Shown here one piece after another: positions 15,279 to 23,427 of a stretch of DNA of 63,871 nt. Position numbers and translations under genes: made by a program. The stretch is taken from assembly GCA_002347025.1 (NCBI GenBank), contig DEAE01000023.1:1-63871 (forward strand). The letters run 5' to 3'. The stretch's first letter is position 1. Each line of letters starts with the position of its first letter. The stretch is from Acidobacteria bacterium UBA2990. Its GTDB lineage: Bacteria; Acidobacteriota; Vicinamibacteria; Vicinamibacterales; UBA8438. The notes beneath the pieces were generated by a model. That model was not told the DNA's origin, made no database searches, and worked only from the letters and a program-made list of their open reading frames with translations.

Positions 15279-17759
15279 ATGGCATCTCTCGGTTCGTTTA
15301 CTCTTTTGGCAGCATTTGTAGTGTGTAGCTACGCTGCCGCCGTCTCAGTGGCCGGTGCTCGCCGCCGATCTGCTCGTCTCATCGAGAGTGGGGTTGGGGC
15401 TTCTTATCTGGTTACAGCCCTGATGCTGCTCGCGTCAGCTGTTATCGTTCATGCCTTCATCACAGAAGACTATTCGATTCGGTACGTTGATCAGTATTCG
15501 GATTCGGCCCAGCCGTTGTTCTACCAGCTGACCTCGTATTGGGGCGGGTTGGACGGCTCAATCATGTTCTGGGTGACGTTGCTGGCGTTGTTCGGGACTG
15601 TGGCGGTGAATTCGAATCGTGAAAGTCAGCGAGAGCTGATCCCTTACGTCGTAGCGGTCATCGCGGTGGTGCAGATGTTCTTTCTGTTCGTGATGATTGT
15701 GCATAAGAATCCGTTTGCTACCTACCTTACCCAAGCTCCAATAGATGGTCGAGGTCTTAACCCACTGCTTCAGAATCCCTACATGGCGATACATCCGCCG
15801 TCGCTCTACACGGGCTTCGTCGGTATGACTATTCCGTTTGCATTTGGAATGGCAGCCTTGATCACTGGCAACCTCGATGACTCTTGGCTCCGTGCGGTCA
15901 GGCGTTGGACCATGCTTTCTTGGTTGTTTCTGTCTCTAGGTTTGACTCTCGGGATGATCTGGGCCTACGAGGAGTTGGGTTGGGGTGGGTATTGGGGATG
16001 GGACCCGGTGGAGAATGCTGGGTTGTTGCCCTGGTTCACCGCGACAGCGTTTTTGCATTCGGTCATGGTGCAGGAGCGTCGAAGCATGCTTCGTGTGTGG
16101 AATATGACCCTTGTTATTCTCACTTTTTTCCTGACCATTTTTGGCACGTTTATGACGCGGTCTGGCATCGTTCAGTCGGTGCATGCGTTTGGCCAAGATA
16201 CGGCGTTGGCATGGATGTTCACGGTATTCATGGTAGTGCTGCTGGTGGTTAGCTTCGGATTGGTCATTTACCGGTTGCCGTTGTTGCGTGCGCGCAATGA
16301 ACTCGAGTCGTGGGTGTCTCGAGAGGCGGCGTTTTTGGTAAATAACTGGATACTATTGTTTTCAGCTGTTTTTGTGTTGTTCGCGACGATGTTCCCTACT
16401 TTGAGTGAAGCTGTGACTGGTATGCGGTTGACGGTCGGGCCACCCTTCTTTACGAAATGGATGTTGCCGATCGGATTGACTCTACTGGCCTTGACTGGAG
16501 TTGGCCCTTTGTTAGCCTGGCGGCGGTCGACCCCCTCAAACCTGATTTATCAGTTCGCTTGGCCGGCGTCCTTGGCATTCGTCACCGGAATTGGTTTATA
16601 TGGTATGGGCTTCCGAGTCTGGGTATCTGGACTGTGCTTCGCTTTGTGTGCATTTGTGGTTGGGACCATCGGTCAGGAGTTCGTGCGCGGAGCGGTTGTG
16701 CGTCAGGAAGCGACTGGTACAGACCTTGTAACTGGGCTTGTGGGCCTGGTTGCACGTTCCCGTCGGCGGTATGGCGGCTACGTCGTCCATGTGGGTATAG
16801 TGCTGATGTTTTTGGGTTTTGCTGGGTCAGGGTACAAACTCGATTCGCAGGTGCGCCTGACGCCAGGCGATGAGCATGAGTTAGGGCCTTATACGGTCCG
16901 CTATGATCGACTCAGCCAGAATACCGATACGCAAAAGCAAATGATTACGGCGCACATGACGGTGCTGGAAGATGATCAGATCATTGGGCAGCTTTATCCG
17001 GCTCGGTGGTTTTTCTTCAAACATGAATCTGAGCCGACTACCGAAGTAGCAATGCGGAGGACGGTTGCTGACGATCTGTATATTGTGCTGGCAGGTTACG
17101 AGTTGAGCGATCAGGCAGCAAGCTTTCAAATTACGGTCAACCCGCTGATTAACTGGATTTGGTTTGGGTTCACCGTGCTTGCACTGGGGACTGGGGTAGC
17201 AATGTTGCCAGAAAGGGCCTTCTCGTTTAAGACCACCACGGTACCGGAAGGGGCTGCGACTGCATCGATGGTCGTCCTGGCGTTTAGTTTGGTTATGACT
17301 CCAGCAGCCCTTTCGGCGCAGGGGCTTGAAGGGGCGCTACAGGAAGCCAGTGTGCCAGCCAGTGACCTGGAGCTCGACTTGCAGCGCTCTCTTGTCTGTA
17401 TGTGTGGCAGCCCAGGGTGTGGTAAGAAAATCTTGGCCGAGTGCACCTGCGCTACTGCGGCGGCAACTCGGAGCGAGTTAAAGGGCCTAGTAGCTGAGGG
17501 ACTCAACTACGATGAAGTGTTGCAGTTTTATATAGATAAACATAATAGCCAGGAGCCGCTGGCGGCCCCACTGGATCAAGGGTTCAATCGCTTGGCTTGG
17601 CTATTTCCATATCTGTTGGGCAGCACAGCGGCCTTCGCGCTGGGTTGTGCGCTCATGCGATGGTCTCGTCCTGGGAGCGAAAGTGAGACGGTGGCCCGCT
17701 TAGATAGCGATGTTCGGCTCGAGGCGCGTCTGGATGATGAGCTCCGGGATCTCGACTGA
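15279..17759 (+). CDS. ccmF: CcmF heme lyase fused to a C-terminal CcmH-like domain
   Basis: An 826-residue multispanning protein. Residues 1 to about 650 are CcmF, the cytochrome c heme lyase: SYWGGLDGSIMFW (about 86-98), IHPPSLYTGF (about 171-180) and the heme-handling WWD signature GGYWGWDPVENAGLLPW (about 236-252). After the last CcmF helices a signal-like hydrophobic segment ending in LSAQG leads into a CcmH/NrfF-like domain (about 690-775) with Cys707, Cys709, Cys714, Cys722 and Cys724, then another membrane helix. CcmH reduces the apocytochrome CXXCH disulfide. The Cys arrangement C-x-C-x4-C is not the usual LRCxxC. The frame is continuous. Its stop lies inside the next gene. Confidence 0.92.
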   Translation: MASLGSFTLLAAFVVCSYAAAVSVAGARRRSARLIESGVGASYLVTALMLLASAVIVHAFITEDYSIRYVDQYSDSAQPLFYQLTSYWGGLDGSIMFWVTLLALFGTVAVNSNRESQRELIPYVVAVIAVVQMFFLFVMIVHKNPFATYLTQAPIDGRGLNPLLQNPYMAIHPPSLYTGFVGMTIPFAFGMAALITGNLDDSWLRAVRRWTMLSWLFLSLGLTLGMIWAYEELGWGGYWGWDPVENAGLLPWFTATAFLHSVMVQERRSMLRVWNMTLVILTFFLTIFGTFMTRSGIVQSVHAFGQDTALAWMFTVFMVVLLVVSFGLVIYRLPLLRARNELESWVSREAAFLVNNWILLFSAVFVLFATMFPTLSEAVTGMRLTVGPPFFTKWMLPIGLTLLALTGVGPLLAWRRSTPSNLIYQFAWPASLAFVTGIGLYGMGFRVWVSGLCFALCAFVVGTIGQEFVRGAVVRQEATGTDLVTGLVGLVARSRRRYGGYVVHVGIVLMFLGFAGSGYKLDSQVRLTPGDEHELGPYTVRYDRLSQNTDTQKQMITAHMTVLEDDQIIGQLYPARWFFFKHESEPTTEVAMRRTVADDLYIVLAGYELSDQAASFQITVNPLINWIWFGFTVLALGTGVAMLPERAFSFKTTTVPEGAATASMVVLAFSLVMTPAALSAQGLEGALQEASVPASDLELDLQRSLVCMCGSPGCGKKILAECTCATAAATRSELKGLVAEGLNYDEVLQFYIDKHNSQEPLAAPLDQGFNRLAWLFPYLLGSTAAFALGCALMRWSRPGSESETVARLDSDVRLEARLDDELRDLD

Positions 17760-18321
17760 ATCTTCCTCGTTTCGTCCTTGGCATTTGTTTGTCTTGGTCG
17801 CGCTGGTTGCGGCGACCATTGCTATTCTGATCGCTCGACCCTCCGACCCGGTTGTTGCTATTTTGCTAACCTTGGCAATCGGTGCGGCTGGTTTAGTTGG
17901 TTTGATGCTTTATCGGGCCATTCTCCCCCTTATCCAGAAAGATTTCAGAGAGGCCACTGTCATGGTCGGCTCTCGTAGCCGGGCGGCAGTGGAGCGTGAA
18001 AAGACGCTGGTCTTGCGTTCCATCAAGGAGCTTGAGTTTGATCGAGCGATGGGCAAGGTGTCAGAGGCTGATTTTAATGAGATGGGGTTTCGGTTGCGTG
18101 GCCGGGCTATCCGCCTCATGAAGCAGCTCGATGTAGAGGCAGTGGACTTTCTTGCCTTGATAGAGAAAGAGCTCCAGGAGCGATTAAGCGGGAATGGGGG
18201 CGCTGACTCTAAAGATGGAGAAAACGGCGGCAGTTTATCTGTATGTGGGCAGTGCGGTACGAGTAATGAATTGGATGCTCGGTTCTGCAAACAATGTGGG
18301 AAGGTGTTGAATCGGTCATGA
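17734..18321 (+). CDS. Membrane protein with C-terminal zinc ribbon in the ccm operon
   Basis: A protein of 195 residues with two membrane helices (about 17-35 and 41-60), a charged helical cytoplasmic part (about 65-150) including VLRSIKELEFDRAMGKVSEADF, and a C-terminal zinc ribbon CGQCG-x11-CKQCG. The helical stretch resembles what is often seen in CcmI-like proteins of this pathway, which hold apocytochrome for CcmF/H, but that is inference. Its start overlaps the end of the ccmF-ccmH gene by 26 bases (ATG at 17734 or 17737, GAGG upstream; an ATG at 17710 is also in frame), and its stop overlaps the next start, so it is co-translated with the maturation genes. Confidence 0.75.
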   Translation: MMSSGISTESSSFRPWHLFVLVALVAATIAILIARPSDPVVAILLTLAIGAAGLVGLMLYRAILPLIQKDFREATVMVGSRSRAAVEREKTLVLRSIKELEFDRAMGKVSEADFNEMGFRLRGRAIRLMKQLDVEAVDFLALIEKELQERLSGNGGADSKDGENGGSLSVCGQCGTSNELDARFCKQCGKVLNRS

Positions 18322-19643
18322 GGACTAACTTCCTAGGTCGATCGATAAGGAGGTGTGAGGGGCTGCGTTTGAATGGCAATTGCGGAAGTGTCGAAACACG
18401 GAATAGCTTTGGATGTCCCGTGGTGGTGGTTGTCTTGCTTTTGTTTTCGGCTATTACCGCGTTGCTGGCTCAACCGGATCCCAGTCAAATGTCCGGTATT
18501 CCAAGGCCAGATCCCAACTTGCCTAACGGGGTGGTGACTGTTCGAGTGATCCGTGGAAGCTTTGCAAACAATGTGGTCGGTCACCCTGTCGAGCTACGCG
18601 CTGGTGACAGAGTGGTGACAGCTGATACTGATGCTGAGGGTCGCGCCACCTTCACGGTGGGCAGTCCAGGGGAGAGGGCTTTCGTTGCCACAGATTTGGA
18701 CGGAAGGTTGATTGAGTCTGAGGCCTTTCCCATGCCAGGGCGTGGCGGTGTGGCTGTGATGTTGGTAGGAAATAGGTTGGAGGCCGCAGATCCTGTAGAA
18801 CCCTTAGCGGTGCGGCCCGGTCGGGTAAGTTTGGGCCCTGATTCAAGGATTTTGATTGAGCTCGGTGAGGAAAATGTAGAGGTCTACTATCTCCTCGAGG
18901 TTCTGAATATTGCCGATCACCAGGTAGCCCCGCAACCCAGTTTTGAGTTCTTGTTGCCAGCTGGTGCCCAATCGGGAACGGTACTGCAGGGCTCTTCGCC
19001 GCGCACCCTAATCGAAGGCTCCGAGGTGTCAGTGTCTGGAGAGTTCAGCCCTGGCGTTACGCCAGTGCAAGTGGCTTACGTTTTACCTTATTCTGGTGGA
19101 AGCTTCGTTTTGTCACAGGCTTTTCCAGCCGATTTTGACCAGCTACTTGTATTTGCTGAGAAGTGGGGCTCCATGGATATTGCCTCAGGACTGTTTGACC
19201 GTCGCGGCGAGATGGGGGCTGACGAGACGGGGGGCTCTCCCCTGATGTGGGGGGCAGGTAGAGAGATTAGCGCTGGGTCCCCAATACTGCTCGAACTCAA
19301 TGGCTTGCCATATCATAGCTCGTGGCCGCGAATTGTTACTCTGACGGTTTCCGGTTTTATCATTGCGTTCAGTGTGTGGGGTTCCTTGGGTGTGCAAGTT
19401 AAACGTGATGAAGAGCGCGAGAGGCGTGAAGTTCTTAAGCGTCGCCGGGAGAAGTTGTTCACTGATCTTGTGAGGGTGGAACACCAACGTAGACAGGGAA
19501 AGATTCAAACGACCCGATACGGGACTAGGCGCGCTGCTTTGATTGAGCAACTCCAACGTGTGCTGCGCGAGTTAGAGGGAGGTCTGGCTCCTGTGGGTGG
19601 AGCTGCGAGTGTTCACCGGTCTGGAACGGAGGCACCAGCCTAG
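18318..19643 (+). CDS. Exported/membrane protein with carboxypeptidase-regulatory-like domain, in ccm operon
   Basis: A 441-residue protein. An N-terminal hydrophobic signal anchor (about 34-55) precedes a beta-sandwich domain (about 70-140) of the carboxypeptidase-regulatory/transthyretin-like kind (VTVRVIRG, DTDAEGRATFTV), a second beta-rich region (150-335), a membrane helix (about 348-370), and a cytoplasmic coiled tail rich in K/R/E with KLFTDLVRVEHQRRQGKI. The tail echoes the helical part of the preceding protein. It starts at ATG 18318 in a 4-base overlap with the upstream stop and lies 2 bp before ccmA. I do not recognise the family as characterised; a role in presenting apocytochrome or in heme delivery is inferred only from position. 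Confidence 0.7.
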   Translation: MRTNFLGRSIRRCEGLRLNGNCGSVETRNSFGCPVVVVVLLLFSAITALLAQPDPSQMSGIPRPDPNLPNGVVTVRVIRGSFANNVVGHPVELRAGDRVVTADTDAEGRATFTVGSPGERAFVATDLDGRLIESEAFPMPGRGGVAVMLVGNRLEAADPVEPLAVRPGRVSLGPDSRILIELGEENVEVYYLLEVLNIADHQVAPQPSFEFLLPAGAQSGTVLQGSSPRTLIEGSEVSVSGEFSPGVTPVQVAYVLPYSGGSFVLSQAFPADFDQLLVFAEKWGSMDIASGLFDRRGEMGADETGGSPLMWGAGREISAGSPILLELNGLPYHSSWPRIVTLTVSGFIIAFSVWGSLGVQVKRDEERERREVLKRRREKLFTDLVRVEHQRRQGKIQTTRYGTRRAALIEQLQRVLRELEGGLAPVGGAASVHRSGTEAPA

Positions 19644-19645
19644 CG

Positions 19646-20443
19646 GTGGTCAGTTTAGGGGATGTCGATTTCGAGCGGGTGACTGTTTCAGATGTCTCCC
19701 GCTTTTATGGCCGTCGGCGGGCTTTGTCTCGCGTCAATTTCGAGTGTGCTTCCGGAGAGATCGTCGGTCTATTGGGTCCAAATGGTGCTGGCAAATCCAC
19801 CCTTCTTAGTGTCCTTGCAACATTAGCTGAACCTTCGACAGGCAGGGTGCGCTACGGTGCTTGGAGCGCTCGTGCCGGAGGTGCCAAGCTGAGGGCTAAG
19901 ATTGGCTTTCTTGCTCATGATTTACAGCTCTATCCCGAGTTGTCGGCCCGTGAGAACTTGGAGTTCTTCGCCGGTCTTTACGGCCTTGACCGTTGTGAGG
20001 CTAGGGCTGATGCGGCTCTAGCGTCGGCAGGTCTTGAGTTCAGAGCCGATGAGGTCGTCGAAGGTTTTTCCCGCGGGATGAGACAGCGTCTCGCCTTGGA
20101 ACGTGCCATGATCCATGCTCCAAGGTTGATGTTGTTTGATGAGCCGTTTACCGGACTTGATGAAGCTTCATGCACAGCCCTGGTTGACCGTCTCAGACAC
20201 TTGCGGGGTGATGGTCGGATCGTGATTGTTGCAACTCATGACCTAGATGTGGTTGACGGCGTCTTGGATCGCGAAATATTGCTCACAGGGGGAAAGCTGC
20301 AAGTTCTCAGACAGTCAGGTACGCTTCGAGAACGGTACAGAGCAGCTGTGGCGAAGAGACGGGGAAACGAACAAAGAGTTAAGCCGCTCCAGAGAAATGC
20401 TCAGGATCAAGATAGTGAAGATGAAAATGGAGCTTCACGATGA
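19646..20443 (+). CDS. ccmA: Heme exporter ATP-binding protein CcmA
   Basis: A 265-residue ABC ATPase. Walker A GPNGAGKS is at about 44-51, the signature is the FSRGMRQRLALERA variant common in CcmA and ABC-2 exporters, Walker B is LMLFDEPFTGLDE, and the switch His is in THDLDVV. With CcmB and CcmC it forms the complex that releases heme-loaded CcmE by ATP hydrolysis. The C-terminal 50 residues are a basic/acidic extension beyond the usual length of about 205. The start is GTG at 19646, with GGAGG 13 bases upstream; a GTG at 19679 is possible. It overlaps ccmB by 4 bases. Confidence 0.92.
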   Translation: MVSLGDVDFERVTVSDVSRFYGRRRALSRVNFECASGEIVGLLGPNGAGKSTLLSVLATLAEPSTGRVRYGAWSARAGGAKLRAKIGFLAHDLQLYPELSARENLEFFAGLYGLDRCEARADAALASAGLEFRADEVVEGFSRGMRQRLALERAMIHAPRLMLFDEPFTGLDEASCTALVDRLRHLRGDGRIVIVATHDLDVVDGVLDREILLTGGKLQVLRQSGTLRERYRAAVAKRRGNEQRVKPLQRNAQDQDSEDENGASR

Positions 20444-21123
20444 ACCGGTTCCTACAGGTGGCTTGGCTCGTTGTGTGGAAGGATTTAAGGGTTGAAGCAC
20501 GAAGCAAAGAGATGTTGTTCACGACTCTGTTCTTTGCTATTTCGATTGTCCTGGTTTTTTCGTTTGGGTTTGTTCGGGCCGGCCAGGCGGTCGAGGGAGC
20601 GGCGGCTGGTATCCTCTGGATCGCTATGGCTTTTTCTGGCACGTTGGCCCTAGGCCGTGCTTTTGAACGGGAGCGCTATCACGACGCACTCAGAGGACTT
20701 CTACTTGCGCCTGTCGACAGACCGGCGATCTATTTGGGGAAGCTCGTCGGCCTATTATTGCTTTTGTCCCTAGTGGAAACGGTTGTTGCGGTGCTTGTAG
20801 CGTTTTTATTCGGGGTTCCCTTTTTCCGGCACGGTTGGTGGCTGTTTCTGATGTTGAGTCTGGGAACGGTAGGGTTTGCTAGCGTAGGCACGCTATTTTC
20901 AGCCATGCTTGTCAGGACTAGAAGTAGAACGGTCTTGTTGCCAGTGCTGCTTTATCCGGTGACTATTCCCGTGCTAATCATGGGTGTCAGTGGCACAACC
21001 GCACTTGTGCAAGCGGAGCCTGACCTCGCGATGGCACGGTTATGGATTAGCTTGCTTTTCTTTTTCGATACGGTCTTTTTGACCCTGGCGCTATGGACAT
21101 TCGAGCCCGTCATGACAGAATGA
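20440..21123 (+). CDS. ccmB: Heme exporter membrane protein CcmB
   Basis: A 227-residue integral membrane protein with six hydrophobic segments (about 23-47, 50-67, 95-118, 122-146, 155-180 and 198-218). The cytoplasmic loop LGRAFERERYHDALRGLLLAP and the segment VPFFRHGWW are characteristic of CcmB, the membrane partner of CcmA in the CcmABCD complex. It starts within the ccmA stop (ATGA), indicating coupled translation. Length matches the family. Confidence 0.95.
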   Translation: MNRFLQVAWLVVWKDLRVEARSKEMLFTTLFFAISIVLVFSFGFVRAGQAVEGAAAGILWIAMAFSGTLALGRAFERERYHDALRGLLLAPVDRPAIYLGKLVGLLLLLSLVETVVAVLVAFLFGVPFFRHGWWLFLMLSLGTVGFASVGTLFSAMLVRTRSRTVLLPVLLYPVTIPVLIMGVSGTTALVQAEPDLAMARLWISLLFFFDTVFLTLALWTFEPVMTE

Positions 21124-21190
21124 GGCGGGTTTGTTGTGAAACCGAGAGATATAGGCCCTTCTTCGCGACTATCGAGAGCTTTTGACAACC

Positions 21191-21853
21191 ATGCACAGAC
21201 GACTATTTCCAGTATTAAGTGGCTTGTCCCTGTGTTTCTTTCTGGTAGCCCCAGTTCTTATCGTTGGAGCGCCTTACGAATCGACAATGGGACTAGTTCA
21301 AAAGATCTTTTATTTTCACTTTCCGGCTTGGATGGCCATGTTCCTGGCTATTTTTATTCTTGGGATTTCCAGTGGGGTCTATTTATTTCGCAGGAAGCCT
21401 GCGGCAGACAGGCTAGCCGTGGCCGCTGCAGAGTTGGCGGTGGTGTTCGGACTGATGGGTTTGATCACTGGTCCCCTTTGGGGAATTAAGGCCTGGGGAG
21501 TTTGGTGGCAATGGGATGCCCGTCTGACGATGGCGGTGGTCTTGGAACTGATATTGGTAGCATACCTGCTGTTGCGCCAGTATGGTGGAGCTGGTTCAGA
21601 TAGATTGGCTGCTGGCCTCGGGCTGTTCGCCATGGCTAATGTTCCGTTCTTGTACATTTCTACGGAGATCTGGCGGACGGTTCATCCTCGCACGTCGGTG
21701 GTCCCTACGCTGCCTGTCGACTTTGGTGTTCCGCTTTGGTGGTCTTTAGTCGGTTTCATTGTGCTTTGCCTTGCGCTTTTGTCGTTACGGTGCCGACTGG
21801 AAGAGCAACGGGCGATGCTCGATCAGCTCTACTTGGCCGTGGAGGAGGAGTAG
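21191..21853 (+). CDS. ccmC: Heme-handling membrane protein CcmC
   Basis: A 220-residue CcmC with six membrane helices and the WWD heme-binding signature WGVWWQWDARLT at about 102-113. The flanking heme-ligand histidines are visible in KIFYFHFP (about 38-45) and WRTVHPRT (about 161-168). CcmC places heme on CcmE. The ATG at 21191 is preferred to the TTG at 21182. It is followed without gap by a CcmD-like gene; 67 bp separate it from ccmB. Confidence 0.95.
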   Translation: MHRRLFPVLSGLSLCFFLVAPVLIVGAPYESTMGLVQKIFYFHFPAWMAMFLAIFILGISSGVYLFRRKPAADRLAVAAAELAVVFGLMGLITGPLWGIKAWGVWWQWDARLTMAVVLELILVAYLLLRQYGGAGSDRLAAGLGLFAMANVPFLYISTEIWRTVHPRTSVVPTLPVDFGVPLWWSLVGFIVLCLALLSLRCRLEEQRAMLDQLYLAVEEE

Positions 21854-21906
21854 TGGAATTGCTTCGGTTGTGCCAGAAACTCTTTCGTTCGAGGGGAGCT
21901 AATTCG

Positions 21907-22215
21907 ATGTGTGAGAAACGGCGCTTCAGCGTTGTGGGCTTGGGTTTGGTAGTCCTGCTGCTGATTTCAGGGGATATCCTTGGAGCCGCTCAGCCCACTG
22001 AGGCAGCTCAGGACGGCTTCGTGCCGATGGGGGAGATTCCGCCTGAAGACCAACTACCAGCGGCTCCGCTACTAGTCGCCGCCTATGCCATAGTGTGGGC
22101 ATTGGCTATAGGGTATTTGTGGACTATCTGGCGCCGTCTGGCCGAGGTCGAGAAAGAGCTAGCTGATGTGGCGCGTCGGGTAGAGGAAAGGGAATCTGTG
22201 CCTGAGAATGGCTAA
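21907..22215 (+). CDS. CcmD-like small membrane protein
   Basis: A 102-residue protein with an N-terminal signal-like helix (about 9-25), a short polar stretch FVPMGEIPPEDQLP, then a second membrane helix (about 55-75, VAAYAIVWALAIGYLWTIWR) and a charged coiled C-terminus (RLAEVEKELADVARRVEE). Helix plus charged tail is the CcmD pattern; CcmD helps release holo-CcmE from CcmABC. The protein is longer than proteobacterial CcmD because of the extra N-terminal segment. The start at ATG 21907 has GGGGAG about 9 bases upstream; a GTG at 21853 right after the ccmC stop is an alternative. Confidence 0.75.
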   Translation: MCEKRRFSVVGLGLVVLLLISGDILGAAQPTEAAQDGFVPMGEIPPEDQLPAAPLLVAAYAIVWALAIGYLWTIWRRLAEVEKELADVARRVEERESVPENG

Positions 22216-22217
22216 GC

Positions 22218-22436
22218 GTGTCTTCAGACGATGCAGTATTTGATTTGAGTTTGTATCATTTGACGCCGATGCCTGCAGGACATTTCATCTATATTCCGGC
22301 TATCCTGCTCCTTGGTCTGGTCGCTGGTTGGATACTGGGATCGAGAGCTGCTGCTGACGCCTACGCTGCTGAGCTACGTAGGCGAGAACAGCGGGCTGCT
22401 AAGAAGAGGGCGGCCGCTGTTAGTGGCAGAGGCTAG
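22218..22436 (+). CDS. Tiny single-helix membrane protein at the end of the ccm operon
   Basis: A 72-residue protein starting at GTG 22218, two bases after the previous stop. An N-terminal stretch DLSLYHLTPMPAGHFIYIP is followed by one membrane helix (about 25-43, ILLLGLVAGWILGSRAAADAY) and a highly basic tail with KKRAAAVSGRG. No family recognised. Its position makes a small accessory role in cytochrome c assembly likely but unproven. It overlaps the convergent downstream gene by 4 bases. Confidence 0.6.
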   Translation: MSSDDAVFDLSLYHLTPMPAGHFIYIPAILLLGLVAGWILGSRAAADAYAAELRRREQRAAKKRAAAVSGRG

Positions 22437-23290
22437 GGTTGAGAACTCTTGACGGTCACTGTGACGGTGGTTGGGGTGACATAAACAGTATCATCCGCAA
22501 TAGCTTGGAGTTGGTAGGTGCCCGGTTCGCTGAAGCGGACTTGAGTTACTGCTCGTCCGCCTTCTCCGATCTCAGGGACTTGCGGAGAGAAAGTGACTGT
22601 GCCGGGACCTCGCCAGTGAAGCCACGTTACGGCTAGCCCGGTTGCAGCGGCTTTACGTGGATCTACAATGGCTTGAGATTTTGGTCCGCGCCTTGGGTTG
22701 CGACTGGCGAGTCTCGGGTTAGGTGGCGGGATCCCGTCGTCTCCAGCAACAACAACAATCTCCAGAGAATTCGGTAGGCTCACCTCAAAGTGTTCAAGGT
22801 TTCCTTCAACTCGGATGGACGGGCGTTGATTGTCTGTGAATCCTTGGGCTGTGCCGGTACCACGATTCAATCGCCTGACACCCCCGTCAATTTCCCAAAC
22901 TGGCCAGAGGTGTCCGTAAGCATGATCGGTTCGTCCGTTGTGTGTCACGGACCAGGTGAGATCTTGCTCTGGGTCCCAGTCTGCGGGAACCCGTACTGAG
23001 AACACGAATTGTTGGCGGCGGTTGTAAAAGTGTGTTGGTTGGTTTTGGTCCGGTGGGCCTGGTTCAAACAGGTTGTTCGGACCTACTGGAATCACCGGCT
23101 GTTCCTCATAGTTGCGGTTTAGATAGCCGAACACCATGTTGAATGAACCATCAGTATTTCTTTCCCATCCCTCAAACACAGGCTGGATGTTTTGGCCACG
23201 TTGCCAGCGTTCCTGTGCTGACAGGGGACCCTCGAAGATGATGGCTACTAGAGTTAACGTGGCTATTATGAGACTTTGACTCTTCATCAT
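22433..23290 (-). CDS. Exported protein of unknown function
   Basis: A 285-residue exported protein with a signal peptide (MMKSQSLIIATL to PLSAQ, about 1-26) and a beta-rich body. Notable segments are GSFNMVFGYLNRNYEEQ (about 46-62), a proline-rich stretch, VPADWDPEQDLTWSVTHNG and a C-terminal Ig-like part (about 215-280, FSEPGTYQLQAIADDTVYV). I do not recognise a named family. It follows the cytochrome/monooxygenase-like gene on the same strand across a hairpin, and it begins just before the convergent ccm operon end. The start is inferred from the signal peptide; there is no strong ribosome binding site. Confidence 0.7.
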   Translation of the reverse strand: MMKSQSLIIATLTLVAIIFEGPLSAQERWQRGQNIQPVFEGWERNTDGSFNMVFGYLNRNYEEQPVIPVGPNNLFEPGPPDQNQPTHFYNRRQQFVFSVRVPADWDPEQDLTWSVTHNGRTDHAYGHLWPVWEIDGGVRRLNRGTGTAQGFTDNQRPSIRVEGNLEHFEVSLPNSLEIVVVAGDDGIPPPNPRLASRNPRRGPKSQAIVDPRKAAATGLAVTWLHWRGPGTVTFSPQVPEIGEGGRAVTQVRFSEPGTYQLQAIADDTVYVTPTTVTVTVKSSQP

Positions 23291-23346
23291 GAACCGCAGT
23301 TTCTGTTGTGAACCAAAGATGTTATTGATTGCCGGGTAAAACAGGG

Positions 23347-23373
23347 CGGAGTCCCCATTTTGTGGGGACTCCG
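23347..23373 (-). terminator. Strong hairpin between two co-directional exported-protein genes
   Basis: CGGAGTCCCC (23347-23356) and GGGGACTCCG (23364-23373) form a perfect 10-bp stem with a 7-base loop, 55 bp after the stop of the cytochrome/monooxygenase-like gene. On the minus strand it is followed by CCTGTTTTAC, a short T-run, so it may be a partial intrinsic terminator or an mRNA stabilising hairpin. Confidence 0.6.
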
Positions 23374-23427
23374 ATTCAGAGTTCTTTCCAATGGCGACTC
23401 CAAGTTGGCTCTGATTGACTCTGTAGG

